Counted from the first letter of the stretch, positions 56,201-64,000 are shown. The stretch: 64,000 nt of DNA from Lactobacillus sp. UCMA15818 (GCF_030400225.1 NZ_VJYB01000001.1:372001-436000), one strand, 5' to 3'. Notes: generated by a model not told the origin, from the letters alone. Numbers and translations are program-made.

Positions 56201-57135
56201 GTAACTGTGTAACCAATACGTTTCTCATTAGCATCAAACTCTTCTTCAAGTTTGATAATTCTAACTTTGCGTTTGAAATTAAGTTTTTCATCTATCGCTA
56301 GAATCCAATCGCCAACCTGTGGGCTATCATAGTTAGGATAACCAGCATTTTCTAGATCATACATATTAAGAGATACAGACACAGCAAATGTTGCATCAAC
56401 TCCTGTTTTAACAGCAGCTAACAAGTTATCTGAAATGGTATAACGCTCATCAACGATAGGATCCAAGTCAAGAATGCCATATGTTTCAGCTAAATCAGAG
56501 GTATATTCTACTTCAAGCCTGCCCTTAGACGTATCATCTTCATCATTGTAAGCACCAAATCCCTTACCATGAGTTGCAAAATTAGATATGTTGTTTTCCT
56601 CGATTAAATCAGATAAGTTAATTCCATACCTAGCAATACTTGTTAAATCTGAACCTATTTGAGCCTTTATAGTGACTTTAAGATTACTAATTTCAAGTTC
56701 AACGCCTGCATCGGAAATAATATCTGATAGTAAGTCAGCTTTATTTTTCATACCCCAGTTGTCTTTTTCAAACGCTGCTACAGTAGTTTGTAAATCATAT
56801 GTGTAACCACTACCACTAAAAAGAGCACTAAGATAAGCTTCAAAAGTATGTGACCCACTCCAACTTTCATAAAATACTGACTTAGAGAAATCCCACAAAA
56901 ATTTATGCACTGCATCAAATTCAACTGTATTATCTTCATCATTTAATTTTGTGTAACTTATGACATATTTTTCATCTTGAAATTTAAAACTCCAACCATA
57001 ACCTATATTCTGTAATACATCATCACCATTAAAAATAGTGCCTGAAATAGAAATATTCCCCGAAACATCAATTGTTCTCGTAAGATTCATTTGAGCAATA
57101 TATCCATTGCCATCTTTATCATAAAACAACGTCAA
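53224..57135 (-). CDS. phage tail endopeptidase / tail fibre protein (Tal)
   Basis: 1303 residues. The N-terminal 350 or so form the conserved prophage tail domain that makes the tail hub. Then comes an alanine-rich coiled coil (about 400-500, repeats of the form ANTAISNA), two carbohydrate-binding-like modules (starting near GTNLIIGQT and GANLVSNSN), and a long C-terminal region with STGIISGSNLSLNLSTGEV typical of tail fibres. It probably binds the host surface and may cut peptidoglycan. The start is TTG after GGAGGTGA, six bases away. Confidence 0.88.
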   Translation of the reverse strand: MTLFYDKDGNGYIAQMNLTRTIDVSGNISISGTIFNGDDVLQNIGYGWSFKFQDEKYVISYTKLNDEDNTVEFDAVHKFLWDFSKSVFYESWSGSHTFEAYLSALFSGSGYTYDLQTTVAAFEKDNWGMKNKADLLSDIISDAGVELEISNLKVTIKAQIGSDLTSIARYGINLSDLIEENNISNFATHGKGFGAYNDEDDTSKGRLEVEYTSDLAETYGILDLDPIVDERYTISDNLLAAVKTGVDATFAVSVSLNMYDLENAGYPNYDSPQVGDWILAIDEKLNFKRKVRIIKLEEEFDANEKRIGYTVTAGDLSQAEQLQSAQVSATNAIQQLQQDVITVYYSANGKNRTFTGTDDPNTLGLTDLISGDIYWRTNGDKKELWIYDGTRWNQEVSDATGVEISENVTAAMTEADTAKQNASTAVETANTAINNASVAITNAQNAADTANTASEIANTAISQATSASNVANAVNQSVTDLKDGSTMTIAELKNGLALKMSASQVDNAINAKGYATQTWTTNQITTTASGINATISSVQTQVNNSAVGTNLIIGQTVSPKTTFSGNTIVTFQNGFTTDYIPVTAGEVYTISIFGDSGSYVSRIATYDSAKTYISRMNDAQINTSSPETITIPVGVSYIKFGPNTPNNTGTYNNNFKLEKGSTATDYSTNPADNATVTAVTSLSATVDGLATTVSKKVDNDTFTSYQTQVSNAFINKVDSSAFTSYRTQTDQAIQQRVTSDTYNSDQTILSGLINSKVSQTDWSNSAVGANLVSNSNADTSQIAWDNTNLTKHSFYNGGQSYLFVIHNTTTSEVTASSPRFFITSGKTYTLSFKAFNNGLLTNADVFLLGRAANNTTDNYTVSQQLVKSVKFSTSGIQYYTVTFTVASGIGNAYLRFDNNATSTSGSSADLYFNEVKVELGSTATPWCPAASEIANYSQVQQLSDNINLRVQKKDVINQINVSSEGILIDGAKVHITGTTTIDSAVIKDAMISSLSASKLTAGKIDASLINVINLNANNISTGIISGSNLSLNLSTGEVLFQKGSIKSSSGTLDIEIDSGTMSITDTSRQGVYFNLSRMALKTSSGTSKGLVIDGSEIGFYESVSSDLVTTSSETAYISFSNVSTKLPTSVYGGYGVQLSDSYSNSIQMSSTGITIGSSSSNKVDVTTKQFSVYGKGWVVGDFSVSGTKNAIVQTSKGWVAISAYETAEYYFGDMAKVNTGSGSKVKVMMDSLFLETVNTNVDYHVFVSSYGNGYAWVSEQGKDYFIIESNVPNLEVSYEVKAKRLGYENTRLEIDEDFGKETV

Positions 57136-57148
57136 TTCTGCTCACCTC

Positions 57149-57979
57149 CTACAAGTAAAGATTCTTGACGCTCTTTAAAACAATAGTCCCAGCAAGTGTT
57201 GATGTAACAACATTCTTACCTGGATTTAAAACAAAGTATTCTGCATTGGTTAAGGCATTAAAATTAACTCCATTCAATAAATTGGTGATACCAGCTAGTT
57301 TAATTACATCACCAGATTCAATTGCTTGACTGCATTCCCATTTACGAGAACCAATTGTTAAATCAAAGCCTGCACTTTTTGCCTCACTCGCAGTTATTTG
57401 TACATACCAACCAGATTCGAGCTGATTATTAGCTACTGTTCCACCGTAATCAACAGAACCACCACTTGAAACACTAATATCCTGTGCAATGGTTTCTCCA
57501 AAAGGTAACTCTTTAGTAGTAAATTCTAGCTCCCAAGTTGAACGCAATTTTTCACCAACTTTACCAACAAATTCAGGTGAATTAGTATCAGAACGATAAA
57601 CTAAAAAACGCTTGTTAGCAGTTGTATCACCACTAGCAAACGTTATTTCTCCTGAAGTTTGACCAGGTCTTAAAAAATCATATAAACCATTATCACTATA
57701 AAGTTGTTGAATGTAATACCCATCAATATTTAAAAGCAAACCATTTATCTGTTGTTGTTTACTCAAATCATCACTTATACTGCTTGCTTCAATCAGAATG
57801 GTTGCTGTTATCGTTTTAGAAATAAATCTACCACCGTAATCAAGTGAGCCATTACGCCCATTGAAACTTTGAGTAGTTCTATCAATTTCAGCAGGTCCTT
57901 CATCAAAAGCAATCAAACTAGCACCATAATCACTTAATTTAACACTTGTTCCATCAAGAGTTGTAATTTTTAAATCCAT
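57149..57979 (-). CDS. distal tail protein (Dit)
   Basis: 276 residues of the phage tail family that forms the hexameric hub between tail tube and tip. The N-terminal half reads EGPAEIDRTTQSFNGRNGSLDYGG, and FLVYRSDT and the C-terminal NPGKNVVTS strand fit Dit. It starts one codon after the tape measure gene, with GGAGG inside that gene's end. Confidence 0.85.
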   Translation of the reverse strand: MDLKITTLDGTSVKLSDYGASLIAFDEGPAEIDRTTQSFNGRNGSLDYGGRFISKTITATILIEASSISDDLSKQQQINGLLLNIDGYYIQQLYSDNGLYDFLRPGQTSGEITFASGDTTANKRFLVYRSDTNSPEFVGKVGEKLRSTWELEFTTKELPFGETIAQDISVSSGGSVDYGGTVANNQLESGWYVQITASEAKSAGFDLTIGSRKWECSQAIESGDVIKLAGITNLLNGVNFNALTNAEYFVLNPGKNVVTSTLAGTIVLKSVKNLYL

Positions 57980-60625
57980 TTACGAACCTCCTAACTTTAG
58001 CGATGATAAATTAGTCTTTCGTGCCTCATTTGTTTTGACAGATGTATAAATCTTATCACCAACAATTTCATTTGATACATAAATATTGCTGTCCTTTTGC
58101 TCACTTGAATCAATTGGTTGTATAGCAACATCACTCGTTGTTGAATAGTTCAAATCTCCCGCAGTAACTGCAGCAGTTGAATCAGCAACTGTATTAGCTA
58201 ATTGAGATGCCATACTCGAAACATTGCTCTGAACTTCGCTAAAAGCGTTTTGCAGTGACTTATTAAAGCCACCCATAATAGCTTGTCCAGCAGGTATTAA
58301 CAGTTTTTTATCGTAGCTGATTGGTCCTTTGTGTTTACGGATCCATGAAGCAATATTTCCAACAAAACTTGTAATCGAACCCCAAACTGACTTTAATCCA
58401 TGTAGGAAACTGTTCATGATAGCTTTACCTGCATCCCAGAGATTAAAACTAAGAGCCGATCTAATAACAGATTTTACACTGTTCCACAGACCACTAGCCC
58501 AAGAAACGACACCATTCCATGCTGAATGAATACCATTTATTACTGCTTTTCCAGCATTAACCACAGTTGACTTTAATCCATTCCAAATTGAACTGGTTAT
58601 TGATTTTATTCCATTCCAAACAGTCGAAGTTACTGATTTAATACCGTTCCAAATTGATGTAACCGTGCTTTTAATTCCATTTGCCACTGATGTTACAACT
58701 GATTTAATACCATTCCAAATTGTTGAGATTACCGACTTGATTCCGTTCCAGATAGATGAAGCAACAGACTTGATTCCATTCCAGATAGTTGTTAATACTG
58801 ACTTAATACCATTCCAGATTGTTGTTGCCGCAGCTTTTAAATTATTCCAAACACTTGACCAATTGCCTTGAATAGCACTTAAAATAGCTTTTAATATGTC
58901 CGCAATTGCATTAATTACTGTTGATATTACTGTTTTGATGACATTCCAAATTGTTGAAACAACCGTCTTAATCACGTTCCATTGAGTGCTCCATACTGTT
59001 GATATTGTCGAAAGGACGGTTGTAATAATGGTTTTTACAACATTAAAAGCAGTTGTAACCACTGTTTTAATGGTATTCCAAATGGCTGTTACTACTGAAA
59101 CAATAGTATTCCAAATGGCTGACCAAATTGTTGTTAAGGTTTGCCAAACAGCTTCAATGGCTGTTACAACTACTTGAATGATCGGGGTAATCGCATTCCA
59201 GATTGCGCTTGCGGCTGATACTAGTCCTTGCCAAACAGCCTCAATTAAAGCAACTGCTGCGTTCCATAAATTGACGATTGCACTCGTAATTGGTGAAACT
59301 GCCGTTACTATTCCGTTCCAAAGAGCAGAAAAGAATGATGTAATCCCTGACCAGACACTTTTAATAGTTGTTACTGCTGTTGAAAATGCTGTAGTAATTG
59401 CACTCCAAACGGTTTGAGCGATTGAAACTAATCCTTGCCATGCACTACTTAAAAACGAAGTAAAGCTTGACCAAAGTTGTTGTCCAGTTTTTGTTTGGGT
59501 GAAGAAGACAACTAAGCCAGCTACAAGAGCTGCAACCAAAGCTATGATTGCAACAATAGGATTAGCAGACAAAACAGTAAAAAGTGCTGTAGCAGCTGTT
59601 TTAATACTATTAATAATTTGAATAACTTTGGTTATAGTGTTAAAAGTTGCCACAAATGTTACTACACTTGTTGCTAATGGTAACAACCAATCAGAATTGC
59701 TTTGAACCCACGAAACTATAGACTTTAAAGTATTCCATGCACTTTTCACATCAGAAATCAATTTATTTGCCATTGAAGTAAAATCAATTGTTCCAACATA
59801 ATCTATCAATGAACTAATGGCATTTATGCCGTATTGAGACACTTTATTAAACGCTGGTTGCAATTTATTAGTTAATGTTTCCTTTAACCCGTCCATTGCT
59901 TGCCCGACTGTTTTATATTGTTCAGCCATTTTAGTGAACGTTTTATTCGTACCAGTTTTTGCTACGGCTGCAAAGAAATCTTGTGTTGATACTTTGCCTT
60001 CTTGAACATTTTTAACCAATTGAGCAGTACTAATACCCATTGTTTTTGCAACAGCTGCAATACCTGCAGGAGTCTGCTCGAGCATGAGTTTGAAATCTTG
60101 CCACTGCACCATTGGTTTAGCAGCCATTTGTGTTGCTTGTTGGCTTAAAGTCTTCATAGCCTGCTGTGGATTTTCAGCCGCAGAAGCTAACCCACCGAAA
60201 CCTTTAACCAATTTCAGTGTTGATTTTGTTCCTACAGCGGCTAGTTGAGAGTATGTTGATGCCATATCAGATGAACTGTAAATTGTCTTTTGTGCGAAGC
60301 TTTGTAAAGAACTTTTTACTTTGTCAATTTGACTAGAACTTTTACCGATACCCTGCATATTCTGAGTGAACGTTTTCCAAGTCGCACTTGAATTACTCAG
60401 CTCTGAAACCATGCTACCTATTCCGCCTTTTATCAAGTTAAAAGCAGAAACTGCCACACTTGCACCCAATCCAGCCAAAGCACCCATCTTTATAAAAGAT
60501 TTTCCACCAGTACTTGCTGAGCCTGATACTTTGCTCGTCATACTTTTAGTTGCACTCTGCATCTTGTTCATAGCACTTGTATAACCGCTTATATTAGCTG
60601 TAAATGTTGCAGCTACATTAGACAT
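57980..60625 (-). CDS. tail tape measure protein
   Basis: 881 residues. The N-terminal part has the tape measure core (about 90-280, MASTYSQLAAVG, QATQMAAKPMVQWQDFKLML). A hydrophobic stretch follows at about 310-375, then a long helical region with tryptophan about every 11 residues (480-760), then KGPISYDKKLLIPAGQAIM near the end. It sets tail length and enters the cell membrane at infection. Its ATG overlaps the gpGT stop (TAATG), with GGAGGTG seven bases before. Confidence 0.93.
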   Translation of the reverse strand: MSNVAATFTANISGYTSAMNKMQSATKSMTSKVSGSASTGGKSFIKMGALAGLGASVAVSAFNLIKGGIGSMVSELSNSSATWKTFTQNMQGIGKSSSQIDKVKSSLQSFAQKTIYSSSDMASTYSQLAAVGTKSTLKLVKGFGGLASAAENPQQAMKTLSQQATQMAAKPMVQWQDFKLMLEQTPAGIAAVAKTMGISTAQLVKNVQEGKVSTQDFFAAVAKTGTNKTFTKMAEQYKTVGQAMDGLKETLTNKLQPAFNKVSQYGINAISSLIDYVGTIDFTSMANKLISDVKSAWNTLKSIVSWVQSNSDWLLPLATSVVTFVATFNTITKVIQIINSIKTAATALFTVLSANPIVAIIALVAALVAGLVVFFTQTKTGQQLWSSFTSFLSSAWQGLVSIAQTVWSAITTAFSTAVTTIKSVWSGITSFFSALWNGIVTAVSPITSAIVNLWNAAVALIEAVWQGLVSAASAIWNAITPIIQVVVTAIEAVWQTLTTIWSAIWNTIVSVVTAIWNTIKTVVTTAFNVVKTIITTVLSTISTVWSTQWNVIKTVVSTIWNVIKTVISTVINAIADILKAILSAIQGNWSSVWNNLKAAATTIWNGIKSVLTTIWNGIKSVASSIWNGIKSVISTIWNGIKSVVTSVANGIKSTVTSIWNGIKSVTSTVWNGIKSITSSIWNGLKSTVVNAGKAVINGIHSAWNGVVSWASGLWNSVKSVIRSALSFNLWDAGKAIMNSFLHGLKSVWGSITSFVGNIASWIRKHKGPISYDKKLLIPAGQAIMGGFNKSLQNAFSEVQSNVSSMASQLANTVADSTAAVTAGDLNYSTTSDVAIQPIDSSEQKDSNIYVSNEIVGDKIYTSVKTNEARKTNLSSLKLGGS
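58555..58830 (-). repeat. 33-base tandem repeats inside tape measure gene
   Basis: Eight units of 11 codons of the form IWNGIKSVxTS in the tape measure gene. Unit copies differ at silent and non-silent sites, so the array is old, and one unit has lost the tryptophan (VANGIKSTVTS). Confidence 0.9.
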
Positions 60626-61065
60626 TAACTATCACCTCCAAACGCCTTATTAAGCCTTTCTAGTGCCTTTAAACTAGGTTTGCTATTCGTAGTTGGTTTA
60701 TTACCTGTTATTTGATTTTCAGCTTTACTAATAGCTTTTTCTGCTGACTTGACCGAACGTTTAGGATTCTTCGCATTCTGTACGTTTGCAATATTAATCG
60801 CTAATTCAAGAGAACGTTTACGCTCGTCATTGTGCATTAGTGCAGCACCTTCTATAAGTGCTCTAGCTTCCCAAAAATAACTACTCATAACAAGCTGTCT
60901 ATCAAATATACCTACACGCGCGAAATCAATTAGGAGAGACTCTTCTTCACTTCTTCCAGCGTATTTTTCATTACTTTCAGTTCCATTTTGTCGTTCTCTG
61001 TCTTCGCTTCCTTGCCCTCCACGAACAGATTTGTAAATTTCATCCAACGTTTTGCGGCTTTCTTG
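60625..61065 (-). CDS. gpT part of tail assembly chaperone gpGT (made by -1 frameshift)
   Basis: The frame continues from the slippery site at 61065-61071 without a stop to 60625, adding 146 residues to gpG residues 1-99 (fusion about 245 residues). There is no good ribosome site for separate translation. The end is helical and basic (KALERLNKAFGGDS). The fusion acts as a chaperone that loads the tail tube onto the tape measure in lambda-like phages; it is not part of the finished virion. Confidence 0.85.
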   Translation of the reverse strand, partial: QESRKTLDEIYKSVRGGQGSEDRERQNGTESNEKYAGRSEEESLLIDFARVGIFDRQLVMSSYFWEARALIEGAALMHNDERKRSLELAINIANVQNAKNPKRSVKSAEKAISKAENQITGNKPTTNSKPSLKALERLNKAFGGDS

Positions 61066-61361
61066 AAAAAAGCTGATTCTTGTAATTCCTCTTTCAAATC
61101 TTCACTGATATCGCCATCGTATTTATTGATAGTTTCCACTACCTCGTCTTCCGTAGCCTTTGCAGGCAATAAAGAACTAACAGCATTGAAAATTGCTGAA
61201 TCATCACCTGTAACTAGAGATACCCAAATACTCCCAGCTCCATCATTATTAGAAGTCCCATTCTCCGGATTTTTAGTTGAAAAGAGCTTATTTGCTCTGA
61301 AAAATGATGCGTAATCGAACTTATATTCTTTGTCTTTACCTTTGAAATTTAGTGTTATCAT
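60930..61361 (-). CDS. tail assembly chaperone gpG
   Basis: 143 residues, acidic, starting MITLNFKGKDKEYKFDYASFF, between the major tail protein and the tape measure gene. GGAGG lies before the ATG. Its end overlaps the gpT frame by 118 bases or more. It is the unshifted product of the gpG/gpGT pair. Confidence 0.85.
   Translation of the reverse strand: MITLNFKGKDKEYKFDYASFFRANKLFSTKNPENGTSNNDGAGSIWVSLVTGDDSAIFNAVSSLLPAKATEDEVVETINKYDGDISEDLKEELQESAFFKKAAKRWMKFTNLFVEGKEAKTENDKMELKVMKNTLEEVKKSLS
61065..61071 (-). other. programmed -1 frameshift site T TTT TTC
   Basis: On the minus strand the heptamer TTTTTTC lies with exact frame T TTT TTC in gpG codons 97-99. A -1 slip after Phe99 enters the open gpT frame (next codons CAA GAA AGC). 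This is a canonical XXXYYYZ site. I see no clear pseudoknot downstream. Confidence 0.85.
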
Positions 61362-61413
61362 TTTAATCCTCCATTTTTCGTCTCATTTTTATCGTCTCTG
61401 TCTTAACTAATTA

Positions 61414-62223
61414 TTAGCCTGCTGTTACAGTTACAGCGCATGTTGCTGTCAAGCCATTTGATGTCGTAGCAGTAATTGTTGCTGAACCAGCTGCAACGCC
61501 AGTTACTACTCCACCATCATCAACTGTTGCAATTGATTCATCACTAGATGAGTAAGTCACCACACTACCAGCATCATCAGGTGTTAATGAAGCTGTTAAT
61601 TGTACAGTAGACCCAACTTCTACACTAGCTGTCGTTTTATCTAAGGTAATTGCTGTAGCTGGCGTTTCTCCGAATTGACCACTAGTTTCACCAGGGCGCT
61701 CATAGTCGTATAATTTCTGTAATGCAGATACTTGTTCGTCAGTGAGTGGGAACGTTCCTGAAACCAGCTTTCCTAAAATATTCAATGTAAAGTCTAGTTC
61801 ACTGAATGAATCTTCATCTGAAATATCTGCTGAGTCAACAACACCATATCCAAACATTGAAGGATAAACTGATAACCCATCTTCTGTAGTTTTTAAGCGG
61901 TCATCAACGATTACACGCCAAACTTTAACCTGCTTTCCATCATGTTTTGCGTTAATAATAATATCTACCGCTTTATCGCCCGGCACCATGTAATGAGTTA
62001 ATTCGATTGAATCTTCATTTGTTGATGGTGCTACAATGCGACCCATTTTGCTTTGTTCATCCAGTGAATCGCCTTCGATTGAAGTATCACCAGACTCTTG
62101 ATGTGCTGGTAAAATAGCCTTACTTCCGATTGGTGCATCTGTAGATTGGATGAAGTACCAAACATCTTTACCACGATATGGTGTCTTCTTAACGTACTCA
62201 ATTCCGTTGTTTACACTTGCCAT
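61414..62223 (-). CDS. major tail protein with C-terminal Ig-like (Big_2) domain
   Basis: 269 residues. The first 185 or so are the tail tube domain (NGIEYVKKTPYRGKDVWYF...). The last 85 are a bacterial Ig-like domain with TVQLTASLTPDDAG, SSSDESIATVDDGG and GVAAGSATITA. Such domains decorate the tail surface and may hold the phage to cell-surface sugars. AGGAGG lies before the ATG. Confidence 0.9.
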   Translation of the reverse strand: MASVNNGIEYVKKTPYRGKDVWYFIQSTDAPIGSKAILPAHQESGDTSIEGDSLDEQSKMGRIVAPSTNEDSIELTHYMVPGDKAVDIIINAKHDGKQVKVWRVIVDDRLKTTEDGLSVYPSMFGYGVVDSADISDEDSFSELDFTLNILGKLVSGTFPLTDEQVSALQKLYDYERPGETSGQFGETPATAITLDKTTASVEVGSTVQLTASLTPDDAGSVVTYSSSDESIATVDDGGVVTGVAAGSATITATTSNGLTATCAVTVTAG

Positions 62224-62234
62224 TTAAATTCCTC

Positions 62235-62588
62235 CTAAATTGTTATTGTCATTAAAAAAAGAGCACGGCGTAAATCTCTGCCAATGCTCTCATCTATCAT
62301 TGTTTGTACAGTTAAACTATTCCACCTAACGCATTTACTAAGCGATAATTTAACCTGTCTTACATACTCTTCAAATTCAATTACACTCACATTCTCAGTC
62401 CATACATCGATTTGCTGTTCAACTTCATTTAGTGCTGGTCCAAATTTAGTTGACACATCAGAATCAGTATGAACACCTATTTGGACGAGTGGTAATGTGT
62501 CATCCGTCGTAGGTTGTCTAAAAATAACTGTTATCCCATCACTAATAAACTGAGTTTTGATATTAGTATAAAAATCTGCTAACCTCAT
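62235..62588 (-). CDS. tail terminator / minor capsid-like protein
   Basis: 117 residues between the HK97 gp10-like gene and the major tail protein, where the tail terminator is normally encoded. Sequence clues are weak (LPLVQIGVHTDSD, EEYVRQVKLSL). The ATG at 62588 overlaps the previous stop (TGATG) and lies seven bases after GAGGAG; a GTG one codon upstream is possible. Confidence 0.65.
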   Translation of the reverse strand: MRLADFYTNIKTQFISDGITVIFRQPTTDDTLPLVQIGVHTDSDVSTKFGPALNEVEQQIDVWTENVSVIEFEEYVRQVKLSLSKCVRWNSLTVQTMIDESIGRDLRRALFLMTITI

Positions 62589-62956
62589 CACATCACTCCT
62601 CTAAGAGCAGCTTCGACTGTGCTGTAAAAGAAAGGTTTAGCCGCCGCTACTCCGGGTCTCATGAATGGCTGTGCACGCATCTTATACGTTCCATCTTCCA
62701 CGAAACTAGAATAGTCTGCATTAGCATCATACTCACCCGTCACCGTGTCACCGCTAATTTTTACTGGTTTTACCATTATGTTGTTCCTCAGATAACCCGT
62801 TCTATGTGGAGCAACTTTTTGAGATGTTTGCTGTGCTTTTGCTACAGTGGCTTTCATGGCCGATGCTGTGACATTCCTAGCCTTTCCTTTTGAAGATTCA
62901 AATTGTGCAAATAATTTGTCTAGTCCACTAAATTCTACTTTTATGTTACTTGACAT
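62588..62956 (-). CDS. HK97 gp10-like head-tail protein
   Basis: 122 residues with the gp10 family pattern: VEFSGLDKLFAQFES, a run of helices, VAPHRTGYLRNNI and FVEDGTYKMRAQPFMRPG. It is a neck or tail completion protein. One base separates it from the gene upstream. Confidence 0.82.
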   Translation of the reverse strand: MSSNIKVEFSGLDKLFAQFESSKGKARNVTASAMKATVAKAQQTSQKVAPHRTGYLRNNIMVKPVKISGDTVTGEYDANADYSSFVEDGTYKMRAQPFMRPGVAAAKPFFYSTVEAALRGVM

Positions 62957-63247
62957 CTATCCACCTCCTGACACAATCAAAACAGTTGATTTACGATTAA
63001 CAAATGTCTTTTTGACTGTGTATTCAACGTTATCAATCTTCACTCTATCAACTAGTGCTACTTTATTCTTAATATGAATTTCATATGCATTAGTCGATAA
63101 TAACCCAAAACTTTCCAAATCTTGTACGTTCGTGATAGGTATCAATTCACAAGGAACATTCTCTGTTTTTGTAGAAGCAGGTGCATCCCCTAATCCATCA
63201 TTGTCCTGAGAATATCTAATAAGTGTAATTCTATCGCTATATCTCAT
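62957..63247 (-). CDS. head closure / head-tail adaptor protein
   Basis: 96 residues, beta-rich, starting MRYSDRITLIRYSQDNDGLGD, the pattern of small phage adaptors (minor capsid 1 or gp16-like). Its ATG overlaps the stop of the connector gene (TAATG). Confidence 0.75.
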   Translation of the reverse strand: MRYSDRITLIRYSQDNDGLGDAPASTKTENVPCELIPITNVQDLESFGLLSTNAYEIHIKNKVALVDRVKIDNVEYTVKKTFVNRKSTVLIVSGGG

Positions 63248-63591
63248 TAGACAAACCTCATTCCCGACCTTCGCCTTAAACTTGATTTACGGTATTGATC
63301 TAGGCTATTAGCATACTCAGATAAGTCAATAGATTCCCAAGAATTGCTAATATCACTTTCCCCACTTGAGGTCTTACCCTCATCACCGATACGATTATAC
63401 ATTTTGATTACAATGTCTTTGACTATCCAATCAGTACCACTAGGCAAAGCTACTAGTCCAGCATTACCATCTTGATTGATATAACTCACAATTCTGTCTT
63501 GCGCATCAGTTATTAAATCATTCAACAGCCCATCTTGAACTGTATCTGATATCCCAACACGCAGTTTAATGCTTGATAATACATCAGCCAT
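63247..63591 (-). CDS. head-tail connector protein (gp6-like)
   Basis: 114 residues, helical, with DLITDAQDRIVSYIN and VKDIVIKMYNRIGDEG, typical of gp6/gp15-type connectors that sit below the portal. It follows the capsid gene after 65 bases. Confidence 0.8.
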   Translation of the reverse strand: MADVLSSIKLRVGISDTVQDGLLNDLITDAQDRIVSYINQDGNAGLVALPSGTDWIVKDIVIKMYNRIGDEGKTSSGESDISNSWESIDLSEYANSLDQYRKSSLRRRSGMRFV

Positions 63592-63656
63592 ATAATCACC
63601 TCTTTAATAGCCGCCGCATAAGCTATTGTTTATTTCCTAAGCGACTAATGATTTGA

Positions 63657-64000
63657 CTATTCCGTTACAGTTACAGCAACAGTCGCAGTGAATGAACCAC
63701 TTGTAGCTGTGATAGTAGCAGAACCTGCAGCAACACCACTAATAGTTCCGTCTGCAGCTACTGTAGCTACTGCTTCATCACTTGAAGCAAATGTTGCAGC
63801 AGAAACAACAGCACTAGCATCAGATGCGGTTGCTGGATCAGCAGAAACCGTTACTTGTTTAGTCGCTCCAACCTTGATTGAAGCTGTCTTTTGACTCAAT
63901 GTAATACCAGTTGTAACAGTTGAACCTGCGGTAAAGATTGCCGCTTTATTATCATCAAGAATGAATGTACCACCCTTACCAGCACCTTGGAGAGCAACAC
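63657..64000 (-). CDS. capsid-region protein with C-terminal Ig-like (Big_2) domain, N terminus outside window
   Basis: The frame is open to the window edge, so only the last 113 residues are seen: a linker with GTFILDDNKAAIFTAGSTVTTG and then an Ig-like domain with KVGATKQVTVSADP, ASSDEAVATVAADG and GVAAGSATITATSG. The place right before the connector gene makes the major capsid protein the best guess. The apparent internal start at 63899 is not a real gene start. Confidence 0.7.
   Translation of the reverse strand, partial: VALQGAGKGGTFILDDNKAAIFTAGSTVTTGITLSQKTASIKVGATKQVTVSADPATASDASAVVSAATFASSDEAVATVAADGTISGVAAGSATITATSGSFTATVAVTVTE

Larger units (their letters stand above)
48661..64000. 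mobile_element. siphovirus-type prophage, late half (continues past window)
   Basis: Late genes run right to left on the minus strand in the usual order: capsid, connectors, tail tube, chaperones, tape measure, Dit, tail endopeptidase, holin, endolysin. The left boundary is estimated from the last phage-like genes and the integrase-tail-like stretch at 48.7 kb; I could not define an attachment core. Packaging, replication, lysogeny and integrase genes must lie beyond the right edge. Confidence 0.85.

Noticed and set aside
58555-58830. Regular 33-base repeats that could suggest a CRISPR array
   Set aside because: There are no unique spacers; the units are contiguous codons of the tape measure gene and encode an 11-residue helix repeat.
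61065-61361. gpT as an independently started gene from an internal TTG at 61047
   Set aside because: There is no ribosome site before that codon, and an exact -1 slippery heptamer explains its expression better.
63657-63899. A separate 80-residue Ig-like protein gene
   Set aside because: The frame continues open to the window edge and there is no ribosome site at 63899, so it is the end of a larger protein.

Overview
The window comes from a low-GC Gram-positive bacterium of the family Lactobacillaceae. The evidence is the gene order shared with Bacillus subtilis, a complete division and cell wall (dcw) cluster, several small Lactobacillales-type proteins (DUF1831, DUF3397, DUF4044), strong AGGAGG ribosome binding sites and many TTG/GTG starts. 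MurE carries the DNPR acceptor motif, and DapF and aspartokinase are encoded nearby, so the peptidoglycan is of the meso-diaminopimelate type. That fits groups such as Liquorilactobacillus; the genus is an inference.

Positions 1-13.1 kb hold a minus-strand housekeeping block in the order yktA-suhB, typA, ylaN-ftsW-pycA-(ylbC-like)-ylbG-rsmD-coaD-ylbL, followed by a cut-off DUF1304 gene. Divergent plus-strand genes follow: def, then rpoY-rnjA, then a lipid-kinase homologue that has lost its signature motifs. Positions 17.1-26.7 kb carry minus-strand recD2, a TPR protein, a histidine phosphatase, mnmA, DUF1831, iscS, mtnN, a small membrane protein, a Nudix hydrolase and dapF. Positions 26.9-44.8 kb are the dcw cluster on the minus strand: mraZ-rsmH-ftsL-pbp-murE-mraY-murD-murG-divIB-ftsA-ftsZ-sepF-yggT-ylmH-divIVA, then ileS behind an isoleucine T-box. 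The cluster starts at an array of five GTGG boxes typical of MraZ autoregulation. DUF3397 and aspartokinase lie upstream, and a 39-residue DUF4044 gene diverges from aspartokinase.

Positions 47.0-48.2 kb contain an orphan phage-type immunity module: an XRE repressor and an ImmA/IrrE metallopeptidase on the plus strand, with a divergent Cro-like HTH gene. Two matching palindromes lie between them. From about 48.7 kb to the right edge is the late half of a siphovirus-type prophage read on the minus strand: capsid (cut off), connectors, major tail protein, gpG/gpGT with a -1 frameshift site, tape measure, Dit, tail endopeptidase, holin, a GH25 endolysin with a signal peptide, and a DUF4417 / GGRGSSSG gene pair. 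Two plus-strand genes at the lysis end look like lysogenic cargo behind a promoter with a clear palindromic operator. Integrase, replication genes and terminase lie outside the window.

Between genes, a dispersed palindromic element recurs. It has inverted ends close to GTGTTTCATAAGTC and each copy sits about 20-35 bases after a terminator-like hairpin. I see four clear copies (9.2, 17.1, 20.3 and 48.3 kb) and two possible decayed ones. This element, the degenerate lipid kinase and the two prophage cargo modules are the least explained parts of the window.
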